Of a DNA stretch of 12,300 nucleotides, positions 1 to 7,207 are shown in pieces (position 1 is the stretch's first letter; every line of letters starts with the position of its first letter). Position numbers and translations under genes: made by a program. The stretch is from Proteobacteria bacterium SG_bin5. GTDB lineage: Bacteria > Pseudomonadota > Alphaproteobacteria > Sphingomonadales > Sphingomonadaceae. The stretch covers positions 1-12,300 of the forward strand of contig LWDI01000075.1 of the NCBI GenBank assembly GCA_002083475.1, in the 5' to 3' direction. The notes under the pieces are model-generated. The model saw only the letters and a program-made list of their open reading frames with translations. It was not told where the DNA came from and did not search any database.

Positions 1-30
1 GGGGGAGGGGGGCGTAGGCGGGCAAATCAC

Positions 31-79
31 CTGCCGGGGGCAGTTGCTCCGCCGGAGCCCGGCTTGCGAAGCAAGCCGG
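31..79. repeat. Three consecutive short hairpins
   Basis: Three perfect stem-loops follow one another almost without spacing. CTGCC/GGCAG lies at 31-43 with a 3-base loop, GCTCC/GGAGC at 46-58 with a 3-base loop, and CCGGCTTGC/GCAAGCCGG at 59-79 with loop GAA. They adjoin dispersed repeat copy A and look like part of a composite intergenic repeat downstream of gltX. None is followed by a T-run on either strand, so they are not classical intrinsic terminators, although they could protect or end the gltX transcript (inference). Positions 1-30 and 179-242 show nothing I can name. Confidence 0.6.
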
Positions 80-82
80 TGG

Positions 83-178
83 TCGCGCAGCGAATGGTGG
101 AGGGGTATCGCCCTCGAACTGCCGGGGACACCCCTCCACCGCGCTTCGCGCGGTCCCCCTCCCCTTTCAGGGGAGGAG
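83..178 (-). repeat. Dispersed intergenic repeat, copy A (inverted)
   Basis: Read on the minus strand, this is the same element as the one at 9208-9333. The 53-base core 85-137 matches 9249-9301 at 51 of 53 positions when reverse-complemented. Towards higher coordinates come two hairpins, ACCGCGC/GCGCGGT (138-154, loop TTC) and CCTCCCC/GGGGAGG (158-176, 5-base loop), which correspond to hairpins of the other copy with changed but still complementary bases. The low-coordinate end differs: the palindrome around ATTCGC found in copy B is only half present here and runs into unrelated hairpins. Copy A therefore looks truncated or recombined. It sits about 65 bases beyond the gltX stop. Confidence 0.85.
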
Positions 179-242
179 CGAACTAGTTCGATCGCAAGCG
201 GCTCTAGAAACCGCTCCCGCGCTTTCGGCGCGCGCCGATGGG

Positions 243-1571
243 TCACCCTGCGCGCAAGCGGTCGATCGTCCGCGCGCGCCCGATCAGTGGCAGCAGCGCG
301 GCCATGTCCGGGCCGTGATCGCGGCCGGTCAGCGCGCGGCGCAAGGGGAGGAACAGCGCCTTGCCCTTGCGCCCCGTCTCGGCCTTGAGCGCGCCCGTCA
401 GCGCGTGCCAGGGATCGCCCGCCCAATCGAGGCCTTGCGCGAGTTCGGCGGCGCGGGCGAGGAACTCGGCGTCTTCCGCCGCGGGCGCCGCCGCGATCGG
501 GCCTTGGACCACCGCCCACCAATCCGCCGCCTCGTCGATCCGGCTGAGATTGGGGCGGATCGCGTCCCAAGCTTCTTCGCCCATCCCCTCGGGCAGCCGC
601 GCGGCGACCGCCGCGAAGGGCAATTGGTGGATGATCCGGGCGTTTAGTTGGGCGAGTTCCGCCTCGTCGAAGCGCGCGGGCGCGCGGCCGAAGCGCGCGA
701 AATCGAAGCTTTCGATCAGCGGCGCCATATCGACGAACGGCTCGACCGGATCGCTCGTGCCGAGCCGGGCGAGCAGCGCGCGCACCGCCTGCGGTTCGAT
801 GCCGGCCTCGCGCAACGCCTCGACCCCGAGCGAGCCGAGCCGCTTCGAGAGCTTGCCCTCGGCGCCGGTGAGCAGCGCGGCATGCGCGAACACCGGCGGC
901 GCGGCGCCCATCGCCTCGAACATCTGAATCTGGAGCGCGGTGTTCGAGACATGATCCTCGCCGCGCGCGACGTGCGTGATGCCCAGCTCGATATCGTCGA
1001 TCGCCGAGGGGAGCATATAGAGCCAGCTGCCATCGGCGCGGCGCACCACCGGATCGCTCATCGTCGCGGGGTCGAAATGCTGGGGGCCGCGGATCAAATC
1101 CTGCCATTCGACCGGCGCCGCGTGATCGAGCTTGAAGCGCCAATGCGGGCGGATGCCTTGCGCCTCCAGCGCGGCGCGCTCGGCGTCGCTCAGCTTCAGC
1201 GCGGCGCGGTCGTAAATCGGCGGCAGCCCGCGCCCGAGCTGAATCTTGCGCTTCAGATCGAGTTCGGCCTGCGTCTCATAGGCCGGATAAATCCGCCCCG
1301 CCGCGACCAAGGCATCGAAGCGCGCCTGATAGCGATCGAAGCGCGCCGATTGCCGCGCCTCGCCGTCAGCCGAAAGCCCCAGCCAGGCGAGATCGGCGCG
1401 GATCGCCTCGACGAACCGCTCCTCGCCGCGTTCGGCATCGGTATCGTCGATCCGCAGCCAGAATTCGCCGCCTCGGCTCCGCGCGAACAGCCAGTTGAAC
1501 AAGGCGGTGCGGATATTGCCGATATGAAGCAGCCCCGTTGGCGAAGGGGCAAAGCGCGTGCGTACGGTCAT
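243..1571 (-). CDS. gltX: Glutamyl-tRNA synthetase
   Basis: This cytoplasmic class I aminoacyl-tRNA synthetase attaches glutamate to tRNA using ATP. The 442-residue product opens with the catalytic region TRFAPSPTG and the HIGH-type motif HIGN at residues 16-19. The KMSKS-type loop is KLSKR at 240-244, and the C-terminal part ends in the usual LLPLIGRAR stretch. It is somewhat shorter than E. coli GltX (471 residues) but keeps an anticodon-binding region, so it is not the truncated GluQ-RS. The protein contains no cysteine: the zinc ligands of the E. coli type are replaced (YPAYE at 95-99, PIYDRAA at 118-124). I chose the ATG at 1571 because it gives the family N-terminus. A TTG at 1607 would only add a proline/arginine-rich tail. 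The gene lies 39 bases downstream of the YcxB-like gene on the same strand and may be cotranscribed. Alphaproteobacteria often have two GltX copies, and some are non-discriminating towards tRNA-Gln; which type this is cannot be told here. Confidence 0.95.
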   Translation of the reverse strand: MTVRTRFAPSPTGLLHIGNIRTALFNWLFARSRGGEFWLRIDDTDAERGEERFVEAIRADLAWLGLSADGEARQSARFDRYQARFDALVAAGRIYPAYETQAELDLKRKIQLGRGLPPIYDRAALKLSDAERAALEAQGIRPHWRFKLDHAAPVEWQDLIRGPQHFDPATMSDPVVRRADGSWLYMLPSAIDDIELGITHVARGEDHVSNTALQIQMFEAMGAAPPVFAHAALLTGAEGKLSKRLGSLGVEALREAGIEPQAVRALLARLGTSDPVEPFVDMAPLIESFDFARFGRAPARFDEAELAQLNARIIHQLPFAAVAARLPEGMGEEAWDAIRPNLSRIDEAADWWAVVQGPIAAAPAAEDAEFLARAAELAQGLDWAGDPWHALTGALKAETGRKGKALFLPLRRALTGRDHGPDMAALLPLIGRARTIDRLRAG

Positions 1572-1610
1572 GCCCCGGCGCCTAAGGCGCGGGGGCGGGG
1601 CGGGCAAGCA

Positions 1611-2138
1611 CTACCAGCGCTTGACCCCGTGGCTCTCCGCGAGCGCCGCAATGGCGTCGATCTGGTCTCGTGTCAGTGCATGGGTCGCGACGAACAATAT
1701 CTTCACCTCGCTGATGTAGAACAACAGGCTGTCCTTCCCCGCCACCCAAGCGAGCAACTGGTCCCAAGCGATCGTGACGCTCGACTGACTATTGTGGTTT
1801 TCGATGCCCGTGTCGGTCCAGCGCCACTGCCAGGCACCGCGATCGAACTTATCCTGTCGCCGCAACCGTTTCACGCTGTAGGGCAGTAGGAAATAATTAA
1901 TGGCGACGCAAAGCGATCCGACGACGACGCCCACCAGCATCCAGAGGATGACGCACAGCGAACGCAGGATCGGCGATGCGATGTCGCTCGATAGCAAAAA
2001 CGCCAGGCCGGCGTAGATCAAGACGATGACGGCGGTCATGCGCCACGTGCGCGGCCGCTGCAGGGCGCGACCGAAGATCAATCGGGCGGCCGCGACATGA
2101 TCCGCGTCGCTCGGCGTCCATTGCACTTCAACCGCCAT
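1611..2138 (-). CDS. YcxB-like membrane protein of unknown function
   Basis: The 175-residue product has two likely transmembrane segments, near residues 33-50 and 58-81. A basic stretch (VKRLRRQDK) follows, then a cytoplasmic C-terminal domain with the pattern of the YcxB-like family: a tryptophan-rich strand, a TIAWDQLLAW segment, then KDSLLFYIS and a final helix. No enzymatic residues are recognisable and the family has no established function. The ATG at 2138 is preceded by a weak purine/G-rich ribosome-binding region. The gene is divergent from prs with 66 bases between the starts, and its TAG stop lies 39 bases before gltX. Its base composition looks a little less GC-rich than its neighbours. 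The family assignment is from pattern recall, not a profile search. Confidence 0.7.
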   Translation of the reverse strand: MAVEVQWTPSDADHVAAARLIFGRALQRPRTWRMTAVIVLIYAGLAFLLSSDIASPILRSLCVILWMLVGVVVGSLCVAINYFLLPYSVKRLRRQDKFDRGAWQWRWTDTGIENHNSQSSVTIAWDQLLAWVAGKDSLLFYISEVKILFVATHALTRDQIDAIAALAESHGVKRW

Positions 2139-2204
2139 TTCCCGCCCCCTTTTCGCCCGAGCATATCGCTTATAAGGGGAGCGGCAAGGGAGGGCTCAAC
2201 CCCA
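2139..2204. promoter_or_regulatory. Divergent intergenic region of prs and the YcxB-like gene
   Basis: These 66 bases must hold the start signals for two divergent genes. The only AT-rich hexamer is TTATAA at 2170-2175, a plausible -10 element for prs and symmetrical enough to be read on either strand; the -35 region is weak. A good Shine-Dalgarno sequence, AAGGGAGGG at 2186-2194, lies 10 bases before the prs ATG at 2205 and decides that start over an in-frame upstream extension. Confidence 0.3.
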
Positions 2205-3140
2205 ATGAAACTGCTGACCGGCAACTCCAACCTGCCGCTGGCGCGCGACGTGGCGCGCTATCTCGAAATCCCCCTCACCGAGGCGAGCGTGCGCCGCTTC
2301 GCCGATGAGGAAGTGTTCGTCGAGATTCAGGAGAACGTCCGCGGCGAGGACGTGTTCGTGCTGCAATCGACCGGCTATCCCGCGAACGACAATCTGATGG
2401 AGCTGCTGATCTGCATCGATGCGCTGAAACGCGCCTCGGCCAAGCGGATCACGGCGGTGGTCCCTTATTTCGGCTATGCGCGGCAAGATCGCAAACCGGG
2501 GCCGCGCACGCCGATCTCGGCCAAGCTCGTCGCCAATCTCATCACCGTGGCGGGCGCGAACCGGGTGCTTTCGATCGATCTGCACGCGGGCCAAATCCAG
2601 GGCTTTTTCGATATCCCGACCGATAATCTCTATGCCGCCCCGGTGATGTCGGCGGACATCCTCGCGCGCTTTTCGGGACGCAATCTGATGGTCGTCTCGC
2701 CCGACGTCGGCGGGGTGGTGCGCGCGCGCGCGCTCGCCAAAAGGCTCGACAACGCCCCGCTCGCGATCGTCGACAAGCGCCGCGAGCGCGCGGGCGAATC
2801 GGAAGTGATGAACATCATCGGCGACGTGACCGGGCGCTTCTGCATTCTGATCGACGACATCGTCGATTCGGCGGGCACCCTCTGCAACGCCGCCGCCGCG
2901 CTGAAAGCGGCGGGCGCCGAGGAAGTCGTCGCTTATTGCACCCATGGCGTGCTCTCGGGCGGGGCGGTCGCGCGGGTCGACGGCTCGGCGCTCACCGAAC
3001 TCGTCATCACCGACACGATCGGCAGCCCGCCGGCGGTGAGCGAGGCCAAGCGCATCCGCCATCTGACGATCGCGCCGCTGCTCGGCGAAGCGATCCGCCG
3101 GATCGCCGACGAGACGAGCGTGTCGTCCTTGTTCGACTGA
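2205..3140 (+). CDS. prs: Ribose-phosphate pyrophosphokinase (PRPP synthetase)
   Basis: The enzyme makes PRPP from ribose 5-phosphate and ATP, releasing AMP. PRPP feeds purine, pyrimidine, histidine, tryptophan and NAD synthesis in the cytoplasm. The product is 311 residues, the normal length. Visible family signatures are the N-terminal MKLLTGNSN strand, IDLHAGQIQGFFDIP (catalytic His region), VVSPDVGGVVRA, the DKRRERAGESEV flexible-loop region with the catalytic Lys, and the PRPP-binding motif DDIVDSAGT at residues 217-225. The start is fixed by a strong Shine-Dalgarno sequence 10 bases upstream; the open frame extends further 5' but only as non-homologous sequence overlapping the divergent gene. 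It converges on the Na+/H+ antiporter gene. Confidence 0.96.
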   Translation: MKLLTGNSNLPLARDVARYLEIPLTEASVRRFADEEVFVEIQENVRGEDVFVLQSTGYPANDNLMELLICIDALKRASAKRITAVVPYFGYARQDRKPGPRTPISAKLVANLITVAGANRVLSIDLHAGQIQGFFDIPTDNLYAAPVMSADILARFSGRNLMVVSPDVGGVVRARALAKRLDNAPLAIVDKRRERAGESEVMNIIGDVTGRFCILIDDIVDSAGTLCNAAAALKAAGAEEVVAYCTHGVLSGGAVARVDGSALTELVITDTIGSPPAVSEAKRIRHLTIAPLLGEAIRRIADETSVSSLFD

Positions 3141-3195
3141 CCGGCGCCCAGGGTCCGGAACCCCACCCCGCGCCCATGCGTCCTAGGAGCTCGCG

Positions 3196-3276
3196 GTGGT
3201 GATCTTCGTGCTCGTCAAGCAGCTCTACGTGCGGGGCGCCCTCGGTCACGAGACCGAGGTGCCGGGCGAGGGCTGA
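3196..3276 (+). CDS. Candidate 26-codon small gene in the convergent junction
   Basis: A GTG at 3196 is preceded by AGGAG at 3185-3189 with a 6-base spacer and opens a 26-residue frame ending in TGA at 3274-3276. The predicted peptide begins hydrophobic (MVIFVLVKQLYV) and ends charged (GHETEVPGEG). All codons but one end in G or C, while the middle positions are mostly A or T, the pattern of real coding sequence in a GC-rich genome. The 17 codons outside the antiporter gene show this too, so it is not merely a shadow of that gene. An in-frame TAG at 3184 blocks any longer upstream frame. I recognise no homologue. It could instead be the decayed 3' end of a lost gene. The last ten codons overlap the antiporter gene in antisense. 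Confidence 0.33.
   Translation: MVIFVLVKQLYVRGALGHETEVPGEG
3240..3259. terminator. Hairpin at the convergent prs/antiporter ends
   Basis: CCTCGGTC (3240-3247) and GACCGAGG (3252-3259) form a perfect 8-base-pair stem around loop ACGA. It spans the antiporter stop codon and lies 100 bases after the prs stop, where a bidirectional terminator would be expected. No T-run follows on either strand, so terminator function is only suggested. Confidence 0.3.
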
Positions 3277-4538
3277 GCGCCCGCGCGGCCGCGCCAGGCG
3301 AGCACTTGCGCGATCGTGCCGCCCTGCACCAGCACCGAGAAGAGCACCACCGCATAGGTCGCGGCGAGCAGCGCGCCGCGCGCGGGTCCCTCGGGCAGGC
3401 CGAGCGCCAGCGCGACCGAAATCCCGCCGCGCAGCCCGCCCCAGATCAAGGTCACCGGCGCCATCCGCCCCAGGCTCAGCCACGGGCGCATCGCGCCGAG
3501 CGGGGCGAGCACCGCGAGCGCGCGCGCGACCAGGATCAGCGGGATCGCCGCGAGCGCGAGCGGCACCAGCCGCGGATCGGCGGGCACGGTGATCACCTCC
3601 AGCCCGATCAGCAGGAACAGCAGCGCGTTCAGCACCTCGTCGATCACCGCCCAGAATTTGAGCAGATAGTCGCGCGTCACGTCGCTCATCGCATGCGCGA
3701 CGCCGGCGTTGCCGATCAACAGCCCCGCCACCGCCATCGCGACCGGGCCGCTGACGTGCAGCCAACCGGCGAGCGCATAGCCCCCCATCACCACCGCCAG
3801 GCTGATCATCACCTCTAGCTGATAATCGTCGATCGCGCCCATCGCGCGATAGGCGATCCAGCCGATCGCGAGCCCGAGCACCACCCCGCCGCCCGCCTCG
3901 ATCGCGAACAGGCCGCCCGCGCGGCTCAGCGAAAAAGGCTCGTGCCCCAGCGCCACCGCGAGCAGGATGGTGAAGACGACGACGCCGACGCCATCGTTGA
4001 ACAAGCTCTCCCCCGCGACCGTCGCCTGCAGTGTGGGCGAGACGGTGGTGCGCTTCAGCACCCCCATCACCGCGACCGGATCGGTGGGGCTGATCAGCGC
4101 GCCGAAAGTGAGGCACCAGGCGATCGGCACCGCGAGCCCCAGCGCGTGCGACAGCAGATAGAAGCCGCCGCCGATGATGACCGTGGAAATCACGACGCCG
4201 ATCGTGCTCAGCACCAGGATCGGCCAGCCGCCGCGCTTCATCTCGCCCCAATCGACATGGAGCGCGCCCGCGAAGAGCAGGAACGAGAGCATCCCCTGCA
4301 TCACCGCTTCGTGAAAATCGATCTGGGCGATGAAGCGCGTCACGCGGCCCGCGAGGCCGCTCGCCGGCACCGCATAATCGATGCCGACGAGCGCGAGCGA
4401 GGCGAGCGCGCCCATCAGCGTGAGCCCCACCGATTGGGGCAGCTTGAACAGCCGGTGGTTGAGATAGCCGAGCGCGGCGGCGAGCACGATCAGCATCGCC
4501 GCCGCGTCGAACAGGCTGAGTTCGAACCCCCGATGCAT
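3246..4538 (-). CDS. CPA1-family Na+/H+ antiporter
   Basis: This is a predicted inner-membrane monovalent cation/proton antiporter, probably for Na+ or K+ extrusion and pH homeostasis. The 430 residues are almost wholly hydrophobic helices, about a dozen. The conserved ion-binding region reads LISPTDPVAV at about 148-157 (Asp153), followed by the CPA1 signature AGESLFNDGVGVVVF with Asn181-Asp182, which in this family marks the transport site. No long cytoplasmic C-terminal domain is present. The ATG at 4538 has a Shine-Dalgarno AAGGGGA (4545-4551 on the complement) 6 bases upstream, inside a small TCCC/GGGA stem. The gene follows ppa by 66 bases on the same strand and is probably the last gene of that transcription unit. 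The exact cation cannot be read from the sequence, so I give no gene symbol. Confidence 0.9.
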   Translation of the reverse strand: MHRGFELSLFDAAAMLIVLAAALGYLNHRLFKLPQSVGLTLMGALASLALVGIDYAVPASGLAGRVTRFIAQIDFHEAVMQGMLSFLLFAGALHVDWGEMKRGGWPILVLSTIGVVISTVIIGGGFYLLSHALGLAVPIAWCLTFGALISPTDPVAVMGVLKRTTVSPTLQATVAGESLFNDGVGVVVFTILLAVALGHEPFSLSRAGGLFAIEAGGGVVLGLAIGWIAYRAMGAIDDYQLEVMISLAVVMGGYALAGWLHVSGPVAMAVAGLLIGNAGVAHAMSDVTRDYLLKFWAVIDEVLNALLFLLIGLEVITVPADPRLVPLALAAIPLILVARALAVLAPLGAMRPWLSLGRMAPVTLIWGGLRGGISVALALGLPEGPARGALLAATYAVVLFSVLVQGGTIAQVLAWRGRAGAQPSPGTSVS

Positions 4539-4604
4539 CGCAAATCCCCTTTGGGACTTGTTAATGCGTCATGGTCCGAAACCCAAATATCAGGCGTCGC
4601 GCGA

Positions 4605-5141
4605 TCAGCCCTTGGCTTGGGTCGCGCGCTCGATCGCTTCCATCACGATCCGCCGCGCGTCGTCGGCGCCCGCCCAATGGCCGACGCGGACCCATTTCTT
4701 CGCTTCCAAATCCTTGTAATGGGTGAAGAAATGTTCGATCTGCTGCATCACGATCTCGGGCAGATCGCCATGTTCGTCGACCTTGGAATAATAGGGAAAC
4801 ACCCCGTCGACGGGCACGGTGAGCAGCTTTTCGTCGCCGCCGGCCTCGTCCTCCAAATGGAGCACCGCGATCGGTCGCACGCGCACCACGCACCCCGGGA
4901 TGAACGGCGAGCGCGCGACGACGAGCGCGTCGAGCGGGTCGCCATCGGGCGACAAAGTATGCGGGATGAAGCCGTAATTGGCCGGATAGCGCATCGGCGT
5001 GTGCAGGATGCGGTCGACGAACAACGCGCCCGATTTCTTGTCGAACTCATATTTCACCGGCTCGCCGCCGACGGGCACTTCGATGATGCAGTTGAGGCTG
5101 TTGGGCGGATCGTCCCCGACCGGGACCATATCGATACGCAT
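4605..5141 (-). CDS. ppa: Inorganic pyrophosphatase (family I)
   Basis: The enzyme hydrolyses pyrophosphate to two phosphates in the cytoplasm and so pulls forward tRNA charging, nucleic acid synthesis and other PPi-releasing reactions. The 178-residue product has the normal bacterial length. It shows the family signature DGDPLD at residues 66-71 with the metal-binding Asp66, Asp68 and Asp71. Active-site residues equivalent to those of E. coli are also visible: Glu21, Lys30, Glu32, Arg44, Tyr56, and the DEAGGDEKLL segment further on. The ATG at 5141 has CAGGGAA about 6 bases upstream. The gene follows the M61 peptidase by only 33 bases and precedes the antiporter, so the three are probably cotranscribed. 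Confidence 0.96.
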   Translation of the reverse strand: MRIDMVPVGDDPPNSLNCIIEVPVGGEPVKYEFDKKSGALFVDRILHTPMRYPANYGFIPHTLSPDGDPLDALVVARSPFIPGCVVRVRPIAVLHLEDEAGGDEKLLTVPVDGVFPYYSKVDEHGDLPEIVMQQIEHFFTHYKDLEAKKWVRVGHWAGADDARRIVMEAIERATQAKG

Positions 5142-5174
5142 GTCGATTCCCTGAATTAAACGGTGCGCGAGCCC

Positions 5175-7091
5175 CTAGCGGGGGGCGAGCAACCGGTCGA
5201 GCCCCGTTTCGCCCGCGCCGATCTTCTCCAGCCGGGGATAGCGCAGCCCGCCCTTATATTCGATCCGCCGTTCGATCAGGCGATCGCCCTTCTTGGTGAC
5301 GAGCTGGATCGGTGCGCCCGTCTTCGCGGCGGTGATCGCTTCCTTCAGCCGATCGGCGCTGAAGGCGAAGCCGTTGACGCTGGTGATCTCGTCGCCGATG
5401 TCGATCCCCGCCTTGAACGCCGGGCCGTCCCACACGACCGTGGTCACGTCGCCGCTCCCCGTCACCACCAGCCCGATCGAGTAGGACAGATTGTTGTTCT
5501 TGCCCGCTTTTTCGCCCGCCTTGAAGAAGGGCGTCGGCTCTTCGGTGAAGACCAGGCGATAGCCGTTGTTCTCGAACCCCTTGAGCGGGGCGGGGGCGCC
5601 GACCGCGTTCAGCCGATCGCCGAGCAACTTGCCCCAATCATAGGGCTGGATGCCGTTCAAGGTGCTGACCACGTCCTCGAAGCGATAGGTCAGCACGCCC
5701 CAATCGCCATCGCGCACGCCGAAGAAGGCGCGGGCGAAATCGTCGATCGATTTGGCGCCCTTCGATTCGCGGCGCAGGATCGAATCGACCTCCATCCACA
5801 CCAACAGGCCTTCGTTGTAATAATCCTCGGGCCGCTGCCAGTTGCGCCACGGCTCGGGGCGGCGTTGGCTGATGATCGGCTCGTTGGTGGTGTCGGCGAG
5901 CGGCCGCCACTCGCGCCCGCGCTGAATATCGAGCGAGGCCATGATCGAGGCATAGGCGTCGAGCGTGTCCTGCTTGCTCACCAGCCCCGAGCGCGCGCCG
6001 AGCACATAGCCCCAAAATTGCGTCTGGCCTTCATACACCCAGAGCAGCGAGTTGCGCATCGGGGTGCGATAATCGGGCGTATAGAGATCGGCGCCGCGCC
6101 GGAATTTGCCGTCCCAGCTATGCGTGAACTCGTGCGGCAACAGATTGCGCGCGGGCATGCTCGTCGCCCATTCGGTGAAATAGCCGGGCTTCACGCCATT
6201 TTCGGAGGAACGATGATGTTCCAGGCCGATCCCGGCGAGCTCGTCCGAAATCGCGAACAGAAATTCGTAATTGTCATAATGCTGCGCGCCGAAGGTCTTC
6301 ACCGCTTGCTCGGCGAGGCGGACGTGCGCGGCAAGTTGTTCGTCGGTCGCGCCCAGCTCCTTGTCGTTATCGGCGAAGATGTTGAGGGTGACGCGGGGGC
6401 TGAGCGGCACGCGGCGATAATGGGCGCCGGCGAACACCGGCGAATCGACCAGCGTCTCGTAATCGGTGCGCTGATAGCGATAGACGCCGCCCTGGCGCGT
6501 CGCCGGCAGGCCCGAGGCGGCGGTCCAGCCTTCGGGATAGCGCGCCTGCGCCTCGATCGGGATTTGCCGCGTGAAATAGCCCGCCGGATAAAGGCTGGTG
6601 AGGTTCCATTGCAGGTTGAGCAAGGCCGGGGTCATCACCACGCGGCCCTGATTGCTTTCGGTCGGCGAGAGATATTGGAAGCGCGCCTCGATCGCCTTGG
6701 CGTTCGCCGGCACGCGGACGTGGAACGCGAAGACGTCGACCGGATCGCGGCGCCAGACGAGCGGCTGGCCGTTCGCGGTGAAGACGAGCCCGGCGATCTT
6801 GTCGATCTGCCCGGTCGGCGAGTGGTTGCCCGGCAGCCATTTGGGGAACAGCAGCACCATCTCCCCGCTCGGATCGCGCGCGCCGGGCGCGACGGGGATC
6901 GTTTCGACCACGCGGAAAATGCCGCGATCGGTGTCGGTCGCGTCGACCTCGAGCTCGAGCGTGCCGGGATAGGGGATGTCGCGCGCGGCCGGGATGGTCT
7001 CGACGATCGGCAGCGGCTGCGGCTTGCTATTTTCCGCGAGCGCCGCGCCCGAGGCGAGCAGCAGCGCGGTGAGCGACAGCGTGCGAAACAT
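5175..7091 (-). CDS. Secreted M61 glycyl aminopeptidase with PDZ domain
   Basis: This is a predicted periplasmic or exported zinc metallopeptidase removing N-terminal residues, preferentially Gly and Ala in characterised Sphingomonas members of family M61. The 638 residues start with a clear signal peptide (MFRTLSLTALLLASGAALA). A beta-rich N-terminal region comes next. The catalytic domain has substrate-site segment GLEHHRSS, zinc motif HEFTH at 320-324 and the downstream zinc ligand Glu354 in WVYEGQTQFW. A C-terminal PDZ domain covers about 537-611 and includes DGPAFKAGIDIGDEI. All catalytic residues are intact. The start is supported by GGGAGGA about 6 bases upstream of the ATG. It lies between the DUF1345 gene, with a repeat hairpin in the 116-base gap, and ppa, 33 bases downstream. 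Confidence 0.93.
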   Translation of the reverse strand: MFRTLSLTALLLASGAALAENSKPQPLPIVETIPAARDIPYPGTLELEVDATDTDRGIFRVVETIPVAPGARDPSGEMVLLFPKWLPGNHSPTGQIDKIAGLVFTANGQPLVWRRDPVDVFAFHVRVPANAKAIEARFQYLSPTESNQGRVVMTPALLNLQWNLTSLYPAGYFTRQIPIEAQARYPEGWTAASGLPATRQGGVYRYQRTDYETLVDSPVFAGAHYRRVPLSPRVTLNIFADNDKELGATDEQLAAHVRLAEQAVKTFGAQHYDNYEFLFAISDELAGIGLEHHRSSENGVKPGYFTEWATSMPARNLLPHEFTHSWDGKFRRGADLYTPDYRTPMRNSLLWVYEGQTQFWGYVLGARSGLVSKQDTLDAYASIMASLDIQRGREWRPLADTTNEPIISQRRPEPWRNWQRPEDYYNEGLLVWMEVDSILRRESKGAKSIDDFARAFFGVRDGDWGVLTYRFEDVVSTLNGIQPYDWGKLLGDRLNAVGAPAPLKGFENNGYRLVFTEEPTPFFKAGEKAGKNNNLSYSIGLVVTGSGDVTTVVWDGPAFKAGIDIGDEITSVNGFAFSADRLKEAITAAKTGAPIQLVTKKGDRLIERRIEYKGGLRYPRLEKIGAGETGLDRLLAPR

Positions 7092-7152
7092 GGTAATCCT
7101 CCCTTTTCTTGCCGCTCTAGGCGTTTAGCGGGCCGCGCGGCAAGTGTGCCCA

Positions 7153-7178
7153 CCTTCCCCGGCCTGCGCCGGGGAAGG
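7153..7178. repeat. Intergenic hairpin repeat between the DUF1345 and M61 genes
   Basis: CCTTCCCCGGC (7153-7163) and GCCGGGGAAGG (7168-7178) form a perfect 11-base-pair stem with a 4-base loop. The flanking C/G-rich text (to about 7201) has the look of the short dispersed repeats common between sphingomonad genes. It differs in sequence from the other repeats in this window. On the minus strand it lies between the DUF1345 stop and the M61 start and has no T-run. A separate 8-base inverted repeat, CTTGCCGC (7108-7115) and GCGGCAAG (7137-7144), lies closer to the M61 ribosome-binding site. Confidence 0.6.
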
Positions 7179-7207
7179 AAGAGGGGCCGGAGGATGGGGA
7201 CCAGCCC

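Noticed and set aside
1569..1607. Upstream TTG extension of gltX by 12 residues
   Set aside because: It adds a proline/arginine-rich tail before the canonical N-terminus. The ATG at 1571 fits the family exactly.
648..1889. A 413-codon open frame on the plus strand
   Set aside because: It is antisense to gltX and to the YcxB-like gene, has an arginine-rich translation with no family resemblance, and has no ribosome-binding site I trust.
2097..2204. 36-residue N-terminal extension of prs
   Set aside because: It overlaps the divergent gene, and the strong Shine-Dalgarno sequence at 2186-2194 points to the ATG at 2205, where family homology begins.
3007..4251. A 414-codon open frame on the minus strand
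   Set aside because: It is a shifted frame over the antiporter and the prs 3' end. Its translation is Arg/Gly/Ala-rich, whereas the antiporter frame gives clean helices and the CPA1 signature.
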